A stretch of DNA of 64,000 nucleotides. Source: Acidobacteriota bacterium (lineage in GTDB: Bacteria; Acidobacteriota; Blastocatellia; RBC074). Below are positions 33,901-43,768 of the stretch, in pieces; position 1 is the first letter of the stretch; every line of letters begins with the position of its first letter. The stretch lies in NCBI GenBank assembly GCA_016710075.1, contig JADJLO010000015.1, positions 1 through 64,000 of the forward strand, given 5' to 3'. Below the pieces are notes generated by a model. That model made no database searches, had not been told where the DNA came from, and saw only the letters and a program-made list of their open reading frames with translations. Made by a program: the position numbers and the translations under genes.

Positions 33901-36898
33901 GCGGCACGATTGTGGCCAATCCGGCCAACATCACGTCAACTCCGATCGGTTTGACGCCGGGAACGGCGGATCCGAACCCGGGCAACAACACCAGCCTGCC
34001 GACGCAGACTGTGGTTATTGCCTCGTCGAACCTGTCGATCAGCAAGATCGTTCAGTCGGCTGTGACGACGGCGAGCAACCCGAATCAGACCGGTCCGATC
34101 GGCCCGGCGACGGCTCAAAACGGTCCAGGACTGACCGGCACGGCAGTCCTGCCGGGAACCTACCTGACTTATCGAGTGACGGTGACAAACAACGGCCCGT
34201 CGGATGTGTCCAACATCCGAGTGACCGATGTGTTGCCTTCGGGTCTTGAGACTCCTCCGGGCCGTGTGCTTGGAGTCAAGTACATCTCGGTGAATCCGGT
34301 GCTGCCTTCGGGAGCCACCTTCACCTGTGCGGCGCCGACAGGCGTCAACCCGTCGAACAACCCCCAGGGCAACGGTGGTTCACTCGTCTGTACCGCTCCG
34401 CTGCTCTCGGCCAATGCGCCGAACAACGTGGCTGCGATCGACATCACGGTCTTCATTGACCCTGCCACCAAGGCCAGTCTGGTCAATACCGCGACCTTCG
34501 ATGCCACGCTCAACAACTTCAACCGTCCGGTTTCAGGATCAACGACCCTGACGACGCCGGTTGCTCCGAATTCGAACCTGATTGTCATCAAATCGCATGC
34601 TCCCGACCCGGTCATCGCCGGCACGGAGTTCGATTACACGATCACCATGACCAACAACGGCCCGAGCGCCGCGCAGATGGTGACGCTCGCCGATATCGTT
34701 CCTGCTTTCCAGCAGATCAAGGATATCCAGATCACACAGGTCAACGACGGCAACGTCAAACCGGCATTCAGTTGCACTCCGGCTGGTGATGCGAATGTCG
34801 ATAACCGCACGACACCTTCATCCTTCACTTGTACGTCGACTGAACTGCCGCCGAACAAGAAACCGGATGGAACGATCAATCCGTCGGGTTCAGTGGTCTT
34901 CAAGATCCGCGTCAAACAGGGATCGCTCTCAGCGGGCAATCCGAACCAGACCGTCTATCAGAACTGTCTGACGGTGACCTCGATGTCGTTCGATCCGACG
35001 CGAGGGGGCGACGGATCGACCTTTCCGGCTTTGCCGCCCGACAACACGCCTGACGGAGCAGGCCTCTTCGAGAACGTCAGTGTCTGCGACAATGTCAACG
35101 TGATCTTCCGCGCTGACCTGGCGACGACCAAGACGGATTCTCCCGATCCGGTCATTGCCGGAACGCTGCTGACCTACACGGTCAACGTGACCAACAATGG
35201 TCCGAGCGCCGCGCTCAACCTGAAGATCACCGATCCGCTTCCGGCGGGAACGGTCTTCTGGGATATCGTCAATAACGGCGGGGCAACGACTGTTGTCACA
35301 CCGGCTCAGAACACCAATGGCGTTGTCACGGCAACCTGGGCAGGTCTGACGGATGTCGGAGTAACAAGGACGCTGATCTTCAGAGTCCGCGTCTGTTCAG
35401 AGGTCCTCTGCAACACGGTCATCACCAACACTGCCACCGGCAGCTCGGATACGACAGATCCGAACCCGGCCAACAACAACGGTGTTGCGACAACGACGGT
35501 TCAGGCTCAGTCCGATCTGCAGCTTGCGAAGGGTGGTCCGGCATCGGCTCCTTACAGCACGACACCGGTCCCGTCGATCATCACCTACACGCTGACGTTC
35601 CAGAACAACGGTCCGTCGAATTCGGCGGGCACCGCCATCGTCGATGTTCTGCCGAAGGGCTTCACGCTCGAAAGCTGGACTTCAACCGTGGCCGGCACGA
35701 CGCTCAGTCAGAATACGGTGAACGGCACTACCACATTGTCGTTTGCCCTCGGTATTCTCGGGCCTGTTGCGGGTAATCCTTCGGGAGCCATCCAGTGCAC
35801 GACGACATTCGCGACTGGCGGAACGATCACGATCAGGGCCAAGGTGCCGATCAAGCATCCGGTCATCAACGTAACCAACACGGCAACGATCTCGACGACC
35901 AACTGTCTGGCCGATCCAAATCTTGCCAACAACACGTCTTCTGTGACGACGTTCATCACCATGCCGGGTCAGACCGCTCAGACGAGCTATCCGGCAAGGA
36001 CCGAGGTCAGCGACATGCAGGCCGGATCGATTCTCTTCTATCCGATCTACACCTCTGACATCGCGAACCCGAACAAGCAGAATACGCGAATCAATATGAC
36101 GAACGTATCGACGACAGAATCGGTCAGCGTCCACATCTTTGCGGTTGATGGATCGAGCTGTTCGGTTCTCGACTACTTCATCTGTCTGACTCCGAATCAG
36201 ACCTGGACCTATCTCGCTTCCGACTTCGATCCGGGCAACAGTGGTTACATTATGGCTGTTGCAGTGGATTACCAGACCGGACTGCCGAGAGCTTTCAACT
36301 GCCTGATCGGTGATGAGTACGTCAAGTTCACGTCAGGTCACGCCGCCAATCTCGGCGCCGAGGCTATCCAGTCGGTGATGATGTTCCCCGGCGGAGTCGA
36401 TCCGAACCAGTTGACTGTCGATCTGAAGTTCGACGATATGTTCTACAACAGACTGCCAAGAGTAGTGGCAGCCGATAACATCCCGAGCGTCGGCGACAAG
36501 AACTCGACGATGCTCATTCTCAACCGCGTTGCCGGCGACTTTACGTCGAGCGCCGCGACCATCGGTAACATCACCGGACTGGTCTACGACGATCAGGAAA
36601 TAGCCACAGCTACACCAGATCGATCGGCAGCTGCCAGTTGAGAGAGGTTCTTTCAAATACGTTCCCGCGTACATTCACTCCGTTCAGCCGCGTCATACCG
36701 GCCGGCCGCACGGGCTGGATGAAGATCTACAACGCTGGAACGGATGAAAAGGCGCTGTTTGGTGCGACAATCAATTACAACCCGGATTCGCAGTCGAACA
36801 CGGGCGCATTCAACCAGGGCCACAACCTCCATACCCTGACCGTGACCGAAAGGCAGATTACAGTCAGGATCCCGGTGATACTGCCGACCTGCAATTGA
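30968..36898 (+). pseudogene. Giant DUF11-repeat surface protein, several frameshifts
   Basis: AGGAGAG precedes ATG 30968. A signal peptide (VMTGMIIALVGLLIAFG) is followed by about ten DUF11 repeats of roughly 120-150 residues; each has a start like ADLGITKVTSNP..AGG, a middle YTLTVTNNGPS.A.NV..TD.LP, and an end such as TATVSS.T.DPNPGNN. From about 35990 a different module (TSYPARTEVSDMQAGS...) occurs that I do not recognise. Frames change near 32272, two or three times more before 32470, and near 36630. The total would be about 1975 residues. DUF11 proteins are secreted or cell-wall-like adhesive stalks. Confidence 0.85.
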
Positions 36899-37129
36899 TG
36901 AATTGATGACCAGTCAGGCTGTCCGTTTACCGACGGACAGCCTGCACGGTCGGATTTGATATCAATCGCAGAATTGAATTCGTTTATTTTTTAGATTTAC
37001 TTCCAACGTAAGCGATGCAAGTGAGTTGTCATTGTCCGGTTCTCTCCCTCACTGCTTAAGCAGGCCGGATTTATTGTTCTAATTCACGCTGATTTACAAG
37101 TAGTAACCTTCCCCGAAAGGGTTTTTACA

Positions 37130-37162
37130 GGGTCAGGATGTAATGTCCTGGCCCTTTTCATT
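37130..37162 (+). terminator. Rho-independent terminator after DUF11 gene
   Basis: GGGTCAGGA (37130-37138) pairs with TCCTGGCCC (37146-37154, one G-T pair), followed by TTTTCATTT. A weaker hairpin with a T-run lies just before it (37107-37126). The rest of 36899-37275 shows no gene. Confidence 0.75.
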
Positions 37163-37275
37163 TGTCCGGGTCGAAGGGGAAAATTTCATGTTGGATCTTA
37201 ACCGTGGCTTTGCTTGTCCGGGCCATTGACGGTTAAACTATGCCGTCAAACTTCTTTAGATGGAGCACTTCGAAA

Positions 37276-38469
37276 ATGTCTGAAATGACTGTTTTATGCA
37301 TTTCCAGTTATGAAAAGGGGCAGGAGTTCATTCGTGAAGCGAAGCGGCAGGGATGGAGAGTGCTGCTGCTGACCAGCGAGAAGCTGAAAGATGCGAGCTG
37401 GCCGCGCGAAAGCATCGACGAACTCTTTCTCATGCCGGACCTGACAAATCGCGAGCATATGGTCAACGCTGTCTGTTATCTGGCCCGAGGCATCAATATT
37501 GACCGGATAGTTGCGCTTGATGAATTCGACATCGAGATGGCGGCGAGTTTGCGCGAGCATATGCGAGTGCCGGGGATGGGTGAGACGACGAGCCGTTATT
37601 TTCGCGACAAGCTGGCGATGAGGATGCGGGCCCTGGAGAAGGGTGTCCGGGTGCCTCCTTTCTGCCAGGTTTTGAATTACGACAGGCTGCGTGAATACAT
37701 GAATCGTGTCCCGGGTCCGTGGATGCTCAAACCGCGTTCATCGGCATCGGCAATCGGCATCAAAAAGATACATTCGTCCGATCAGCTCTGGCCGATACTC
37801 GAGATGCTGGGCGATCAGCAGTCCCATCACCTGCTGGAAAAGTTCGTGCCTGGAGAGGTCTATCACGTCGATTCTATTGTTTCAGAAAAGAAGGTTGTCT
37901 TCGCGGCGGCCAGCAAATACGGGGCTCCTCCAATCAACGTGTCTCATGACGGAGGGATCTTCACTTCACGACTCCTTCCCAGGAAATCGAAGGAAGAGAA
38001 GGCGCTTCAGGAAATAAACAAAGACGTCATCAAAGCCCTCGGATTAGTCAGGGGTGTGACCCACGCCGAATTCATCAAAGGCAAAGAGGACGGAGAATTG
38101 TATTTTCTGGAAATTGCTTCAAGGGTCGGCGGAGCCAATATCGCGGAGACGATTGAGGCCGCGACGGGCCTCAACCTCTGGTCTGAGTGGGCCAGGATTG
38201 AAACCTCCACGGAAGAACACCCATACAAGCTTAAGAAATCGAACAATCTTTATTCAGGGGTGATCATATCGCTGTCCCGCCAGCAGTGGACGGATACATC
38301 GGCATACAACGATCCTGAGATCGTCTGGCGCATGAACAAGGAGCACCACGCCGGCCTGATCGTCGCGGCTGAGACTCCTGAAAGAGTTCAGGAACTCCTG
38401 GAGTCCTATTCACAGCGCTTCATGCGATTTTATGCGACGATGCCGGTTCCGGATAAACCTACTTCATGA
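37276..38469 (+). CDS. ATP-grasp domain protein
   Basis: About 397 residues from ATG 37276, with GGAG ten bases upstream; an earlier ATG at 37240 is possible. ATP-grasp ligases join a carboxylate to an amine or thiol through an acyl phosphate. Seen here: an N-terminal pre-grasp Rossmann part (CISSYEKGQEFIREAKRQGWRVLLLTSEKL), an ATP-binding region with WMLKPRSSASAIGI, then LLEKFVPGEVYHVDSIV, and a metal site LYFLEIASRVGGANI. It resembles biotin-carboxylase/carbamoyl-phosphate-synthase-like grasp proteins encoded alone. The partner substrate cannot be inferred. Confidence 0.87.
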   Translation: MSEMTVLCISSYEKGQEFIREAKRQGWRVLLLTSEKLKDASWPRESIDELFLMPDLTNREHMVNAVCYLARGINIDRIVALDEFDIEMAASLREHMRVPGMGETTSRYFRDKLAMRMRALEKGVRVPPFCQVLNYDRLREYMNRVPGPWMLKPRSSASAIGIKKIHSSDQLWPILEMLGDQQSHHLLEKFVPGEVYHVDSIVSEKKVVFAAASKYGAPPINVSHDGGIFTSRLLPRKSKEEKALQEINKDVIKALGLVRGVTHAEFIKGKEDGELYFLEIASRVGGANIAETIEAATGLNLWSEWARIETSTEEHPYKLKKSNNLYSGVIISLSRQQWTDTSAYNDPEIVWRMNKEHHAGLIVAAETPERVQELLESYSQRFMRFYATMPVPDKPTS

Positions 38470-38821
38470 TGATTTGAGAGTTCAGGGTTCAATTTTTCTG
38501 ATGCTAACGGATTACGTGGTTGCCAGGGTTTTTATCGCCAAGAACGCCAGAGGGCCAGACAAGATAAAAAACCTGTTGGCTAATCTCGATTACCCAAATA
38601 AGATTCCTGATCGGTCGTCTTTGGTAACAAAAAGACCTGCCTGGAGCGAAGGCCAGCGGAACACCTGAATAACAGCCCACGAACTGAGCGGCAAGCGAAG
38701 GCCTAGCGGCTTTCTGTCGCCCGTTTCACGGGGCCAGGTCCCCCTCCGCTCTCACCCCCGGTGGGGCTAGTCAAATCAGAATATTCCGTGCGGAACACAA
38801 AATCCATTAGTATCAATAAAG
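38470..38821. other. Intergenic region with dispersed repeat
   Basis: 352 bases between the ATP-grasp and flavoprotein genes, which converge. No coding sequence is convincing. It contains the GGGCTAGTCAAATC repeat at 38764-38797. Confidence 0.5.
38764..38797. repeat. Dispersed GGGCTAGTCAAATC repeat, copy 2
   Basis: GGGCTAGTCAAATCA followed by GAATATTCCGTGCGGAACA. It matches the copy at 27947-27987 except for a 6-base AT insertion there and one G/T change. Confidence 0.6.
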
Positions 38822-39742
38822 TTAAGGTTTGAAGTTCAAGGTCAGAGCAATATCCTTGACTGCGATGGCTCCGTGGCCGACCGCCGTCGCAACGCTCAGA
38901 CAGGCGGGTGCGCAGACATCGCCGGCGGCATAGACCATATCGACAGAGGTTCTCTGCCGCCGGTCTGTGATGAGGTAACCGTCTGAGTCCATTTCGACCA
39001 GGTTTCTAAACTCTTTGGTATGTGGAGCGATGCCGATCTTGATGAAGACTCCCGAGGTTTCAAGATGAGTCTCTGCTCCGGTCCTCATGGATTTGAGCAG
39101 GATTCTCTCCACCCGATCAGTCCCTTCAATTGCCAGAGGGATGTATCCTTCAAGGAATTCTATCCGGGGATTTTCTCTGGCTTCTTTGATCCATTCATCT
39201 CTTGCGCGGAAATTGTCTGACCGGTGAATCAGTGTGACCCTGGGGCATACCCGTGCGAGGATCAGGGAATTCTCGACTGCGGAATCACCGCCGCCGATGA
39301 CCACGACATTCCTGCCGGCATAGAGGGAGTGGTCTCGTGTCGCGGAGAAACTGACGCCACTTGTCTCGAATTTACTTTCCCCGGGGATTCCGAGCCTGCG
39401 TTTACCGGCTCCGGTGGCGATGATCATCGCCCGGGCTCTCAATCTTTCCCCATCGCAGGTCAGAGTTTTTGCACTGAGATCAAGCTGATTGATAACGCAC
39501 CCGGTCTTCCACGAGAGTTGCAGTTCATTGAGATGCGCCAGAAAATGATCCCGCATCTCGCGGCCGTTCTCTGTGATCAGTCCGGGGTAGTCGAGGATGC
39601 GATGGTACATCTGCAGCATCTGGCCTCCCAGCTCAGGAGACTTTTCCAGCAGAATCGCACGCAATCCCGTCGAGTGGCACCAGATGAGAGCGCTCATTCC
39701 GGCAGGGCCGCCTCCGATAATGATGACGTCGTAATCTTTCAT
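38822..39742 (-). CDS. NAD(P)/FAD oxidoreductase of the thioredoxin reductase fold
   Basis: 306 residues. FAD motif GGGPAGMSA (11-19), NAD(P) motif VIGGGDSAVE (about 147-156), and a final FAD motif YAAGDVCAP. The redox CxxC normally found just before the NADP motif is absent; that position reads SFSATRDHSLYAG. It is therefore not a thioredoxin reductase but a ferredoxin/flavodoxin-NADP reductase-like or unknown flavoprotein. The ATG overlaps the stop of the pseudouridine synthase gene (ATGA), indicating an operon with it. Confidence 0.88.
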   Translation of the reverse strand: MKDYDVIIIGGGPAGMSALIWCHSTGLRAILLEKSPELGGQMLQMYHRILDYPGLITENGREMRDHFLAHLNELQLSWKTGCVINQLDLSAKTLTCDGERLRARAMIIATGAGKRRLGIPGESKFETSGVSFSATRDHSLYAGRNVVVIGGGDSAVENSLILARVCPRVTLIHRSDNFRARDEWIKEARENPRIEFLEGYIPLAIEGTDRVERILLKSMRTGAETHLETSGVFIKIGIAPHTKEFRNLVEMDSDGYLITDRRQRTSVDMVYAAGDVCAPACLSVATAVGHGAIAVKDIALTLNFKP

Positions 39743-40668
39743 TGAATATGGTTGACTCGCTCGATCAAAGCCAGCATCGACTCGGGCATCGGAGCTTTCA
39801 GATCAAGGACTTTTCCTGTTGCCGGATGGTTGAAGATCAGCCTTTCAGCGTGAAGTTGATGATGCTTCATATTCAATTCAGCCGAATGAGGATCGGTTTT
39901 CGAAGCGTAGAACGGGTCGCCCAGAATCGGATGGCCGATCAGATTGCAGTGGATTCTCAACTGATGCGTTCGCCCGGTCAGAGGTTCGAGTTCGAGCAGC
40001 GTGTGCTCGCGGAACCTGCGCTTGACCATGTATTTTGTCAGTGCGTGCCTGCCCTCATCCATCACTCGCCAGTGAGGCCATAGCGCGGGATCGCATCCGA
40101 TGGGCGCATCTATCTCGCCTGCATTTTTCTCGACCACGCCGCTGACGATCGCTAGGTAAAGCTTCCTCACCTTGCGCTCACGGAAATGCTTGGAAAGCGT
40201 CCGATGTGCCTTGAGCGTCTTTGCGATGACAATCACTCCGGAGGTGTTCCGATCGAGTCGATGGACTAGGCCGGGCCGAATCGGCTCCCTGCTGGTCTCC
40301 CAGAAATGAAAGGCAAGGGCATTGGTGAGAGTCCCGGACTTCTCCCTGTGCGAAGGGTGCGTCAGCAACCCCACCGGTTTGTTGACCACAATCAGGTGCT
40401 CATCCTCGAAGAGAATATCGAGCGGGATGTTTTCGGGAGTGGCCGCGGATTTGTCCGCACTGAACATTCCAACGGTTATCCGATCGCCCTTCTGGGGCTT
40501 GAAACCTTTGGTGGCGCGGTTCCCGTTGACCAGCACTTCGCCATCCGTAATCAGGCTTCTGATGCGTGTGAGGCTGACTTTGGGAAGCTGGGCCGCGACG
40601 AAATGATCGAGGCGCGGCCTGCCCTCGCCAACTTCAAATTCAAAACTCAGGCGTTCGGCTTCAGGCAT
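39739..40668 (-). CDS. RluA-family 23S rRNA/tRNA pseudouridine synthase
   Basis: Converts uridine to pseudouridine in RNA. S4 RNA-binding domain at the N-terminus (RLDHFVAAQLPKVSLTRIRSLITDGEVLVNG), then the catalytic domain with the key Asp in HRLDRNTSGVIVIAKT, plus LHAERLIFNHPATGK at the end. The S4 fusion is typical of RluC/RluD. ATG 40668 overlaps the DUF4149 stop by 8 bases; an in-frame GTG at 40689 is an alternative start. Confidence 0.9.
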   Translation of the reverse strand: MPEAERLSFEFEVGEGRPRLDHFVAAQLPKVSLTRIRSLITDGEVLVNGNRATKGFKPQKGDRITVGMFSADKSAATPENIPLDILFEDEHLIVVNKPVGLLTHPSHREKSGTLTNALAFHFWETSREPIRPGLVHRLDRNTSGVIVIAKTLKAHRTLSKHFRERKVRKLYLAIVSGVVEKNAGEIDAPIGCDPALWPHWRVMDEGRHALTKYMVKRRFREHTLLELEPLTGRTHQLRIHCNLIGHPILGDPFYASKTDPHSAELNMKHHQLHAERLIFNHPATGKVLDLKAPMPESMLALIERVNHIQ

Positions 40669-41140
40669 TTGCTTTTTTTGGGTCTCCACGGCGGATAATG
40701 ACGACTATCAGTATCAAGGCCACAAGCATATCGAACCCCATTAACCAGACGGAGTATTGATGCAGCCGATCGAAGGCGATACGAATGGAGTCGCCTGCAG
40801 GCAGAGCCGAGATTTCTCCATGCTCCACTCGCATGGTGTGCAGCAGCTTTGAGACGACGAATCGCGAGACGATCATCGACAGCGTCATTGCCGCTATCAG
40901 TAATGACTCGAACCAGTAGGATTTTCCGCGCACATCTTTCGAAAACGCATAAAGCGCGATGAGAATCAAACCCAGAATGATCCCGATCAGCTCGGCAATT
41001 CCGAGCGTCCTCGAAACCACGCTGCCCGCGAGCACAGGACTAGGCAGCACCGAAAACGCCGATGGCGCCACGACGAAGCTGAAATAGCACATCACTCCCA
41101 GCCAGATACCCAATAATGTCAGTCTTGTTCTGTCAATCAT
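40661..41140 (-). CDS. DUF4149 family four-helix membrane protein
   Basis: 159 residues. Four membrane segments are seen (about 8-30, 42-66, 78-100 and 128-152), with FVVAPSAF and LH..SVWLMGFDMLVALILIVVII as in TMEM205-like DUF4149 proteins. Function unknown; often next to RNA modification or heme genes. It overlaps the DUF309 gene by 8 bases and the pseudouridine synthase by 8 bases, in a tight operon. Confidence 0.85.
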   Translation of the reverse strand: MIDRTRLTLLGIWLGVMCYFSFVVAPSAFSVLPSPVLAGSVVSRTLGIAELIGIILGLILIALYAFSKDVRGKSYWFESLLIAAMTLSMIVSRFVVSKLLHTMRVEHGEISALPAGDSIRIAFDRLHQYSVWLMGFDMLVALILIVVIIRRGDPKKANA

Positions 41141-41494
41141 GATTTTTGTCTGTAAGTTGAATTAAGGGAGGGTTGACGATCGAATCGGATCTTCGAGTTC
41201 CGGCCAGATAATCTTCGAGCAGGCAAACGAATCCCGGGATATCTAATCTCATGACAATCCGGGGCAGGGAATCGAAATTCCGTTTCGCCCGTGTAAAGAC
41301 ACCCTCAGCGCCTTTAAGATTGCCTCTCTGGTCGTGGTGAAGTGCGGCGGCTGCCTGAATCAGGGCGTGAAGGAATTCGCGCTCAGTGCCTTCAGCCCTC
41401 AACCATATCTCTTCGAGCACCTCGTGGCACTCGTAAAATCTCCGGCGTTGAACAGCTCGATCCCCTTCAGATAGTTTTCGTGCAGTCCATCCAT
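41133..41494 (-). pseudogene. DUF309 family protein, one frameshift
   Basis: DUF309 proteins are small helical proteins of unknown role. The core NAGDFYECHEVLEEIW is the family signature (E-C-H-E-x-LE). The N-terminal part MDGLHENYLKGIELFNAGDF lies in another frame: one T is missing from the run in GATTTTACGAG (near 41440). The rest continues to NPPLIQLTDKNHD. With the T restored the protein has about 121 residues. ATG 41494 or an in-frame ATG at 41506 may start it. The upstream rhodanese gene ends at 41522. Confidence 0.8.
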
Positions 41495-41500
41495 ACCTTG

Positions 41501-41532
41501 GGCCATCAATACCGTGGGCCATCAATACCGAG
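41501..41532. repeat. 16-bp tandem duplication at gene junction
   Basis: GGCCATCAATACCGTG and GGCCATCAATACCGAG are adjacent (15 of 16 identical). The copy carries the stop of the rhodanese gene and sits just before the DUF309 start. Confidence 0.6.
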
Positions 41533-41851
41533 GGATCGTGGGATCGATCTTCAAGGACCATTCGTCGATACCCCCGAGCAGATTCTTTAAATTGGTGAAT
41601 CCATTGGCGGCAAGCATCTGGCACGCTCTGTCGGACCTCATCCCGTGATGACAGTGAATGACGATGTCCTCATCCTTGTCCTCTAACTCGTACATCCATC
41701 TCCCGATCTGTCCGAGCGGTTTGAGCTCGGCGCCTTCCATCCTGGCAGTATGAAATTCCATCTGTTCCCGGACGTCGATCAGGCGGAATTTCTCTCCGGC
41801 TTCGATTTTGCTCTTCAGTTCTTCAACTGTTATTGCTCCATATTGCGGCAT
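41522..41851 (-). CDS. Rhodanese-like domain protein
   Basis: 109 residues from ATG 41851 (GGAG eight bases upstream). Single rhodanese domain: ITVEELKSKIEAGEKFRLIDVRE at the N-terminus, catalytic Cys in VIHCHHGMRS, and GFTNLKNLLGGIDEWS. Probably transfers sulfur as a persulfide, or acts as a sulfur carrier, in the cytoplasm. First gene of the small operon that runs to the flavoprotein. Confidence 0.9.
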   Translation of the reverse strand: MPQYGAITVEELKSKIEAGEKFRLIDVREQMEFHTARMEGAELKPLGQIGRWMYELEDKDEDIVIHCHHGMRSDRACQMLAANGFTNLKNLLGGIDEWSLKIDPTIPRY

Positions 41852-42614
41852 AAAAATAGCTCCAAAATGAAAATATGAAATCGGCATCTATCAAGACTAA
41901 ATATAGCTAAATTTCTCATTTGAAGATAGGCATGAGGAGCCCTGGCACCCACAGAATTCAAAGGGCTTGCTAAATTTCAAACATCCCGATGTGGAGCAGA
42001 TAATCTCCGTTGCGGAAAGGCCCTGTTAGTTAAAAGTTTGTAGCAGCGCTTTTCCCAAATCGCATCAAATATGCGACCTCCATGGAGTGCGGCGACTTGT
42101 CGCCGCTGGTATTGTTCCAGAAGTCCTGTTAAATCGGTGTGCTGTTTGCGGTGGATTAGATTTTTCTCAATATTTGAGTGGCCACACTACCAAAGGGCGA
42201 CAAGTCGCCGCCTCATGGATCCGCCTGTTTTCAATGATCCACGTATCATCGGTTCATCTTTAAACTTCCCGCAATGGAGCAGATAATTAATGCAATTGAC
42301 TTTAAATACAGTCTCATATATTGTTCTTCGGTCACTGGCGCATTCTAGCTTACTTCACATATTTAGAGCAGTTTTCAGGATCGTGTTGGGACCTCATAAC
42401 ATTGGCTTGATCAAAAAAAACAGATCAATGTTCTACCTGACATCTTGAACGAGTTTGAATCATAATCAACTGGCCGGCAATTTTATTCTTCATACTAAAT
42501 TGACGCGATTATTTTTAGAAAAACAAACCCATATCCACACAAGCGAACTGAAAGGAGAATAGGCGGTAGTTGGGATCTGAAGTTCACCCCCAGCCATTTG
42601 CCTCACACACAAAT
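41852..42614. other. Intergenic region containing a MITE copy
   Basis: 763 bases between divergent genes; contains the second MITE-like element. The remainder is AT-rich, with no coding sequence seen; promoters of both flanking genes must lie here. Confidence 0.5.
42005..42279. mobile_element. MITE-like element, copy 2 (275 bp)
   Basis: Near-identical to copy 1 at 27586-27865. Terminal repeats CTCCGTTGCGGAAAG and CTTCCCGCAATGGAG (13 of 15 paired), flanked by an 8-bp duplication CAGATAAT at 41997-42004 and 42280-42287. Differences from copy 1 are small indels and substitutions in the interior and a decayed right end. Confidence 0.85.
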
Positions 42615-43664
42615 ATGAAAATAAAAACTTTGTTCTATTTGGCTGCAACAATTCTGCTGACTTTGGGTCTCTTCGCCTCGACATCCTTAGCACAGGCGAG
42701 ACAGGTTGGTCAGCAGGGATCGATCGATAGAGGAAACTCTCAGCGTACGGTCTCAGTCGAAGCCGAAAACGAGATCTTCCGCCGCGAGCTGAAGAATTAT
42801 TACAGCGAAGCGGTTCTGACTTTGAAGATTTTCAATGAATACCAGGTGACTCGTGCCATTGTCAACAAGGCATCACAGCCGGGCGCAGGCATTGTTGAGC
42901 GAATCCTTGCAGAACAGGACCGCATCACCACCATGTCGGGTACGGAAATCATGATCCTCAGGTCGTCATCTGCAAACGCCGATGTGCTTCGTGAGGCGGC
43001 CTCCAACCTGCACTCAATCAGGACCAACGGCCAACTGAGAGATTCTTTGTCGGCTGCTGACAGGGCTGAAGAGTGGATTAAATCAACCCGAAAAAGCAAT
43101 GATGGCTCAGGAAACATCAATGTGACATCCGGTACAACCGTTATCTCTCCGGATATCTGCCCTGCTCAGTCCGGTGTGCCATCCGTCACCAATATTGCGG
43201 TTCTCTCCGTTGTTACTGCTGCAGCACAGGGTATCATGGAGGCCTTGCCGACTGATTTTCTATCAATTGTTGCTCGCGAAGTTGCGGTAATTGCTTTTAC
43301 TGCAGCACAAGTAGCGCAGATAGCGATCCAGGCCGTCTATGATATCGACCAAAATTGCAAGGCCGACATATTCGAGGGGAAAGTCCTTGCAGCTTTCGAT
43401 CTGCAATTGAGATTGAAGATCGAGGCCAACCTTGCCGGCCTTGGCTTGCCGGTTTTGTTATTCTACATTCCAACGGCTCAAGGTGGTCACCTGACACTGA
43501 CCCGTACAATAGTTGCTGATTCGATCGCCAAAGCCACTACCGCAGGTGTTCCTGTCGATCAGGCAAATGCATATCTGGGTGTGGCCGACACTTTGATCAA
43601 CGCTGGTCAGTATAAAGATGCCTATAACATGCTGAGACTGGCTTATCAGCAGATCGTTCAGTAA
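42615..43664 (+). CDS. Secreted hypothetical protein of about 350 residues
   Basis: Signal peptide KTLFYLAATILLTLGLFASTSLAQ from ATG 42615. After it comes a largely helical region (EAENEIFRRELKNYYSEAVLTLKIFNEYQVTRAIVNKASQ, a likely coiled coil) with AEDRAEEWIK-like segments, two Cys (near 190 and 240), and a C-terminal helical pair ending YNMLRLAYQQIVQ, where a TPR-like AYNML pattern is seen. No family recognised. A strong terminator follows, so it forms a single-gene transcript, possibly with a promoter in the MITE-containing gap. Confidence 0.75.
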   Translation: MKIKTLFYLAATILLTLGLFASTSLAQARQVGQQGSIDRGNSQRTVSVEAENEIFRRELKNYYSEAVLTLKIFNEYQVTRAIVNKASQPGAGIVERILAEQDRITTMSGTEIMILRSSSANADVLREAASNLHSIRTNGQLRDSLSAADRAEEWIKSTRKSNDGSGNINVTSGTTVISPDICPAQSGVPSVTNIAVLSVVTAAAQGIMEALPTDFLSIVAREVAVIAFTAAQVAQIAIQAVYDIDQNCKADIFEGKVLAAFDLQLRLKIEANLAGLGLPVLLFYIPTAQGGHLTLTRTIVADSIAKATTAGVPVDQANAYLGVADTLINAGQYKDAYNMLRLAYQQIVQ

Positions 43665-43694
43665 AGGGCAGATTTCAGATTTTCAGTCTGAATG

Positions 43695-43747
43695 ACAAAA
43701 TGGGAATCCGGAAAGATGAAGATCTTCCGGATTCCCATTTTGCGTTT
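43695..43747. terminator. Bidirectional terminator hairpin
   Basis: CAAAATGGGAATCCGGAAAGAT and its complement (21 bp, one bulge) around a short loop, with T-runs on both strands (TTTTGCGTTTT to the right). It separates the convergent 42.6-kb and 43.8-kb genes. Confidence 0.8.
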
Positions 43748-43768
43748 TAAAAACAGGTAATATGAGTA

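Noticed and set aside
38822..39742. Thioredoxin reductase (trxB)
   Set aside because: The active-site CxxC is absent, so the name would be misleading.
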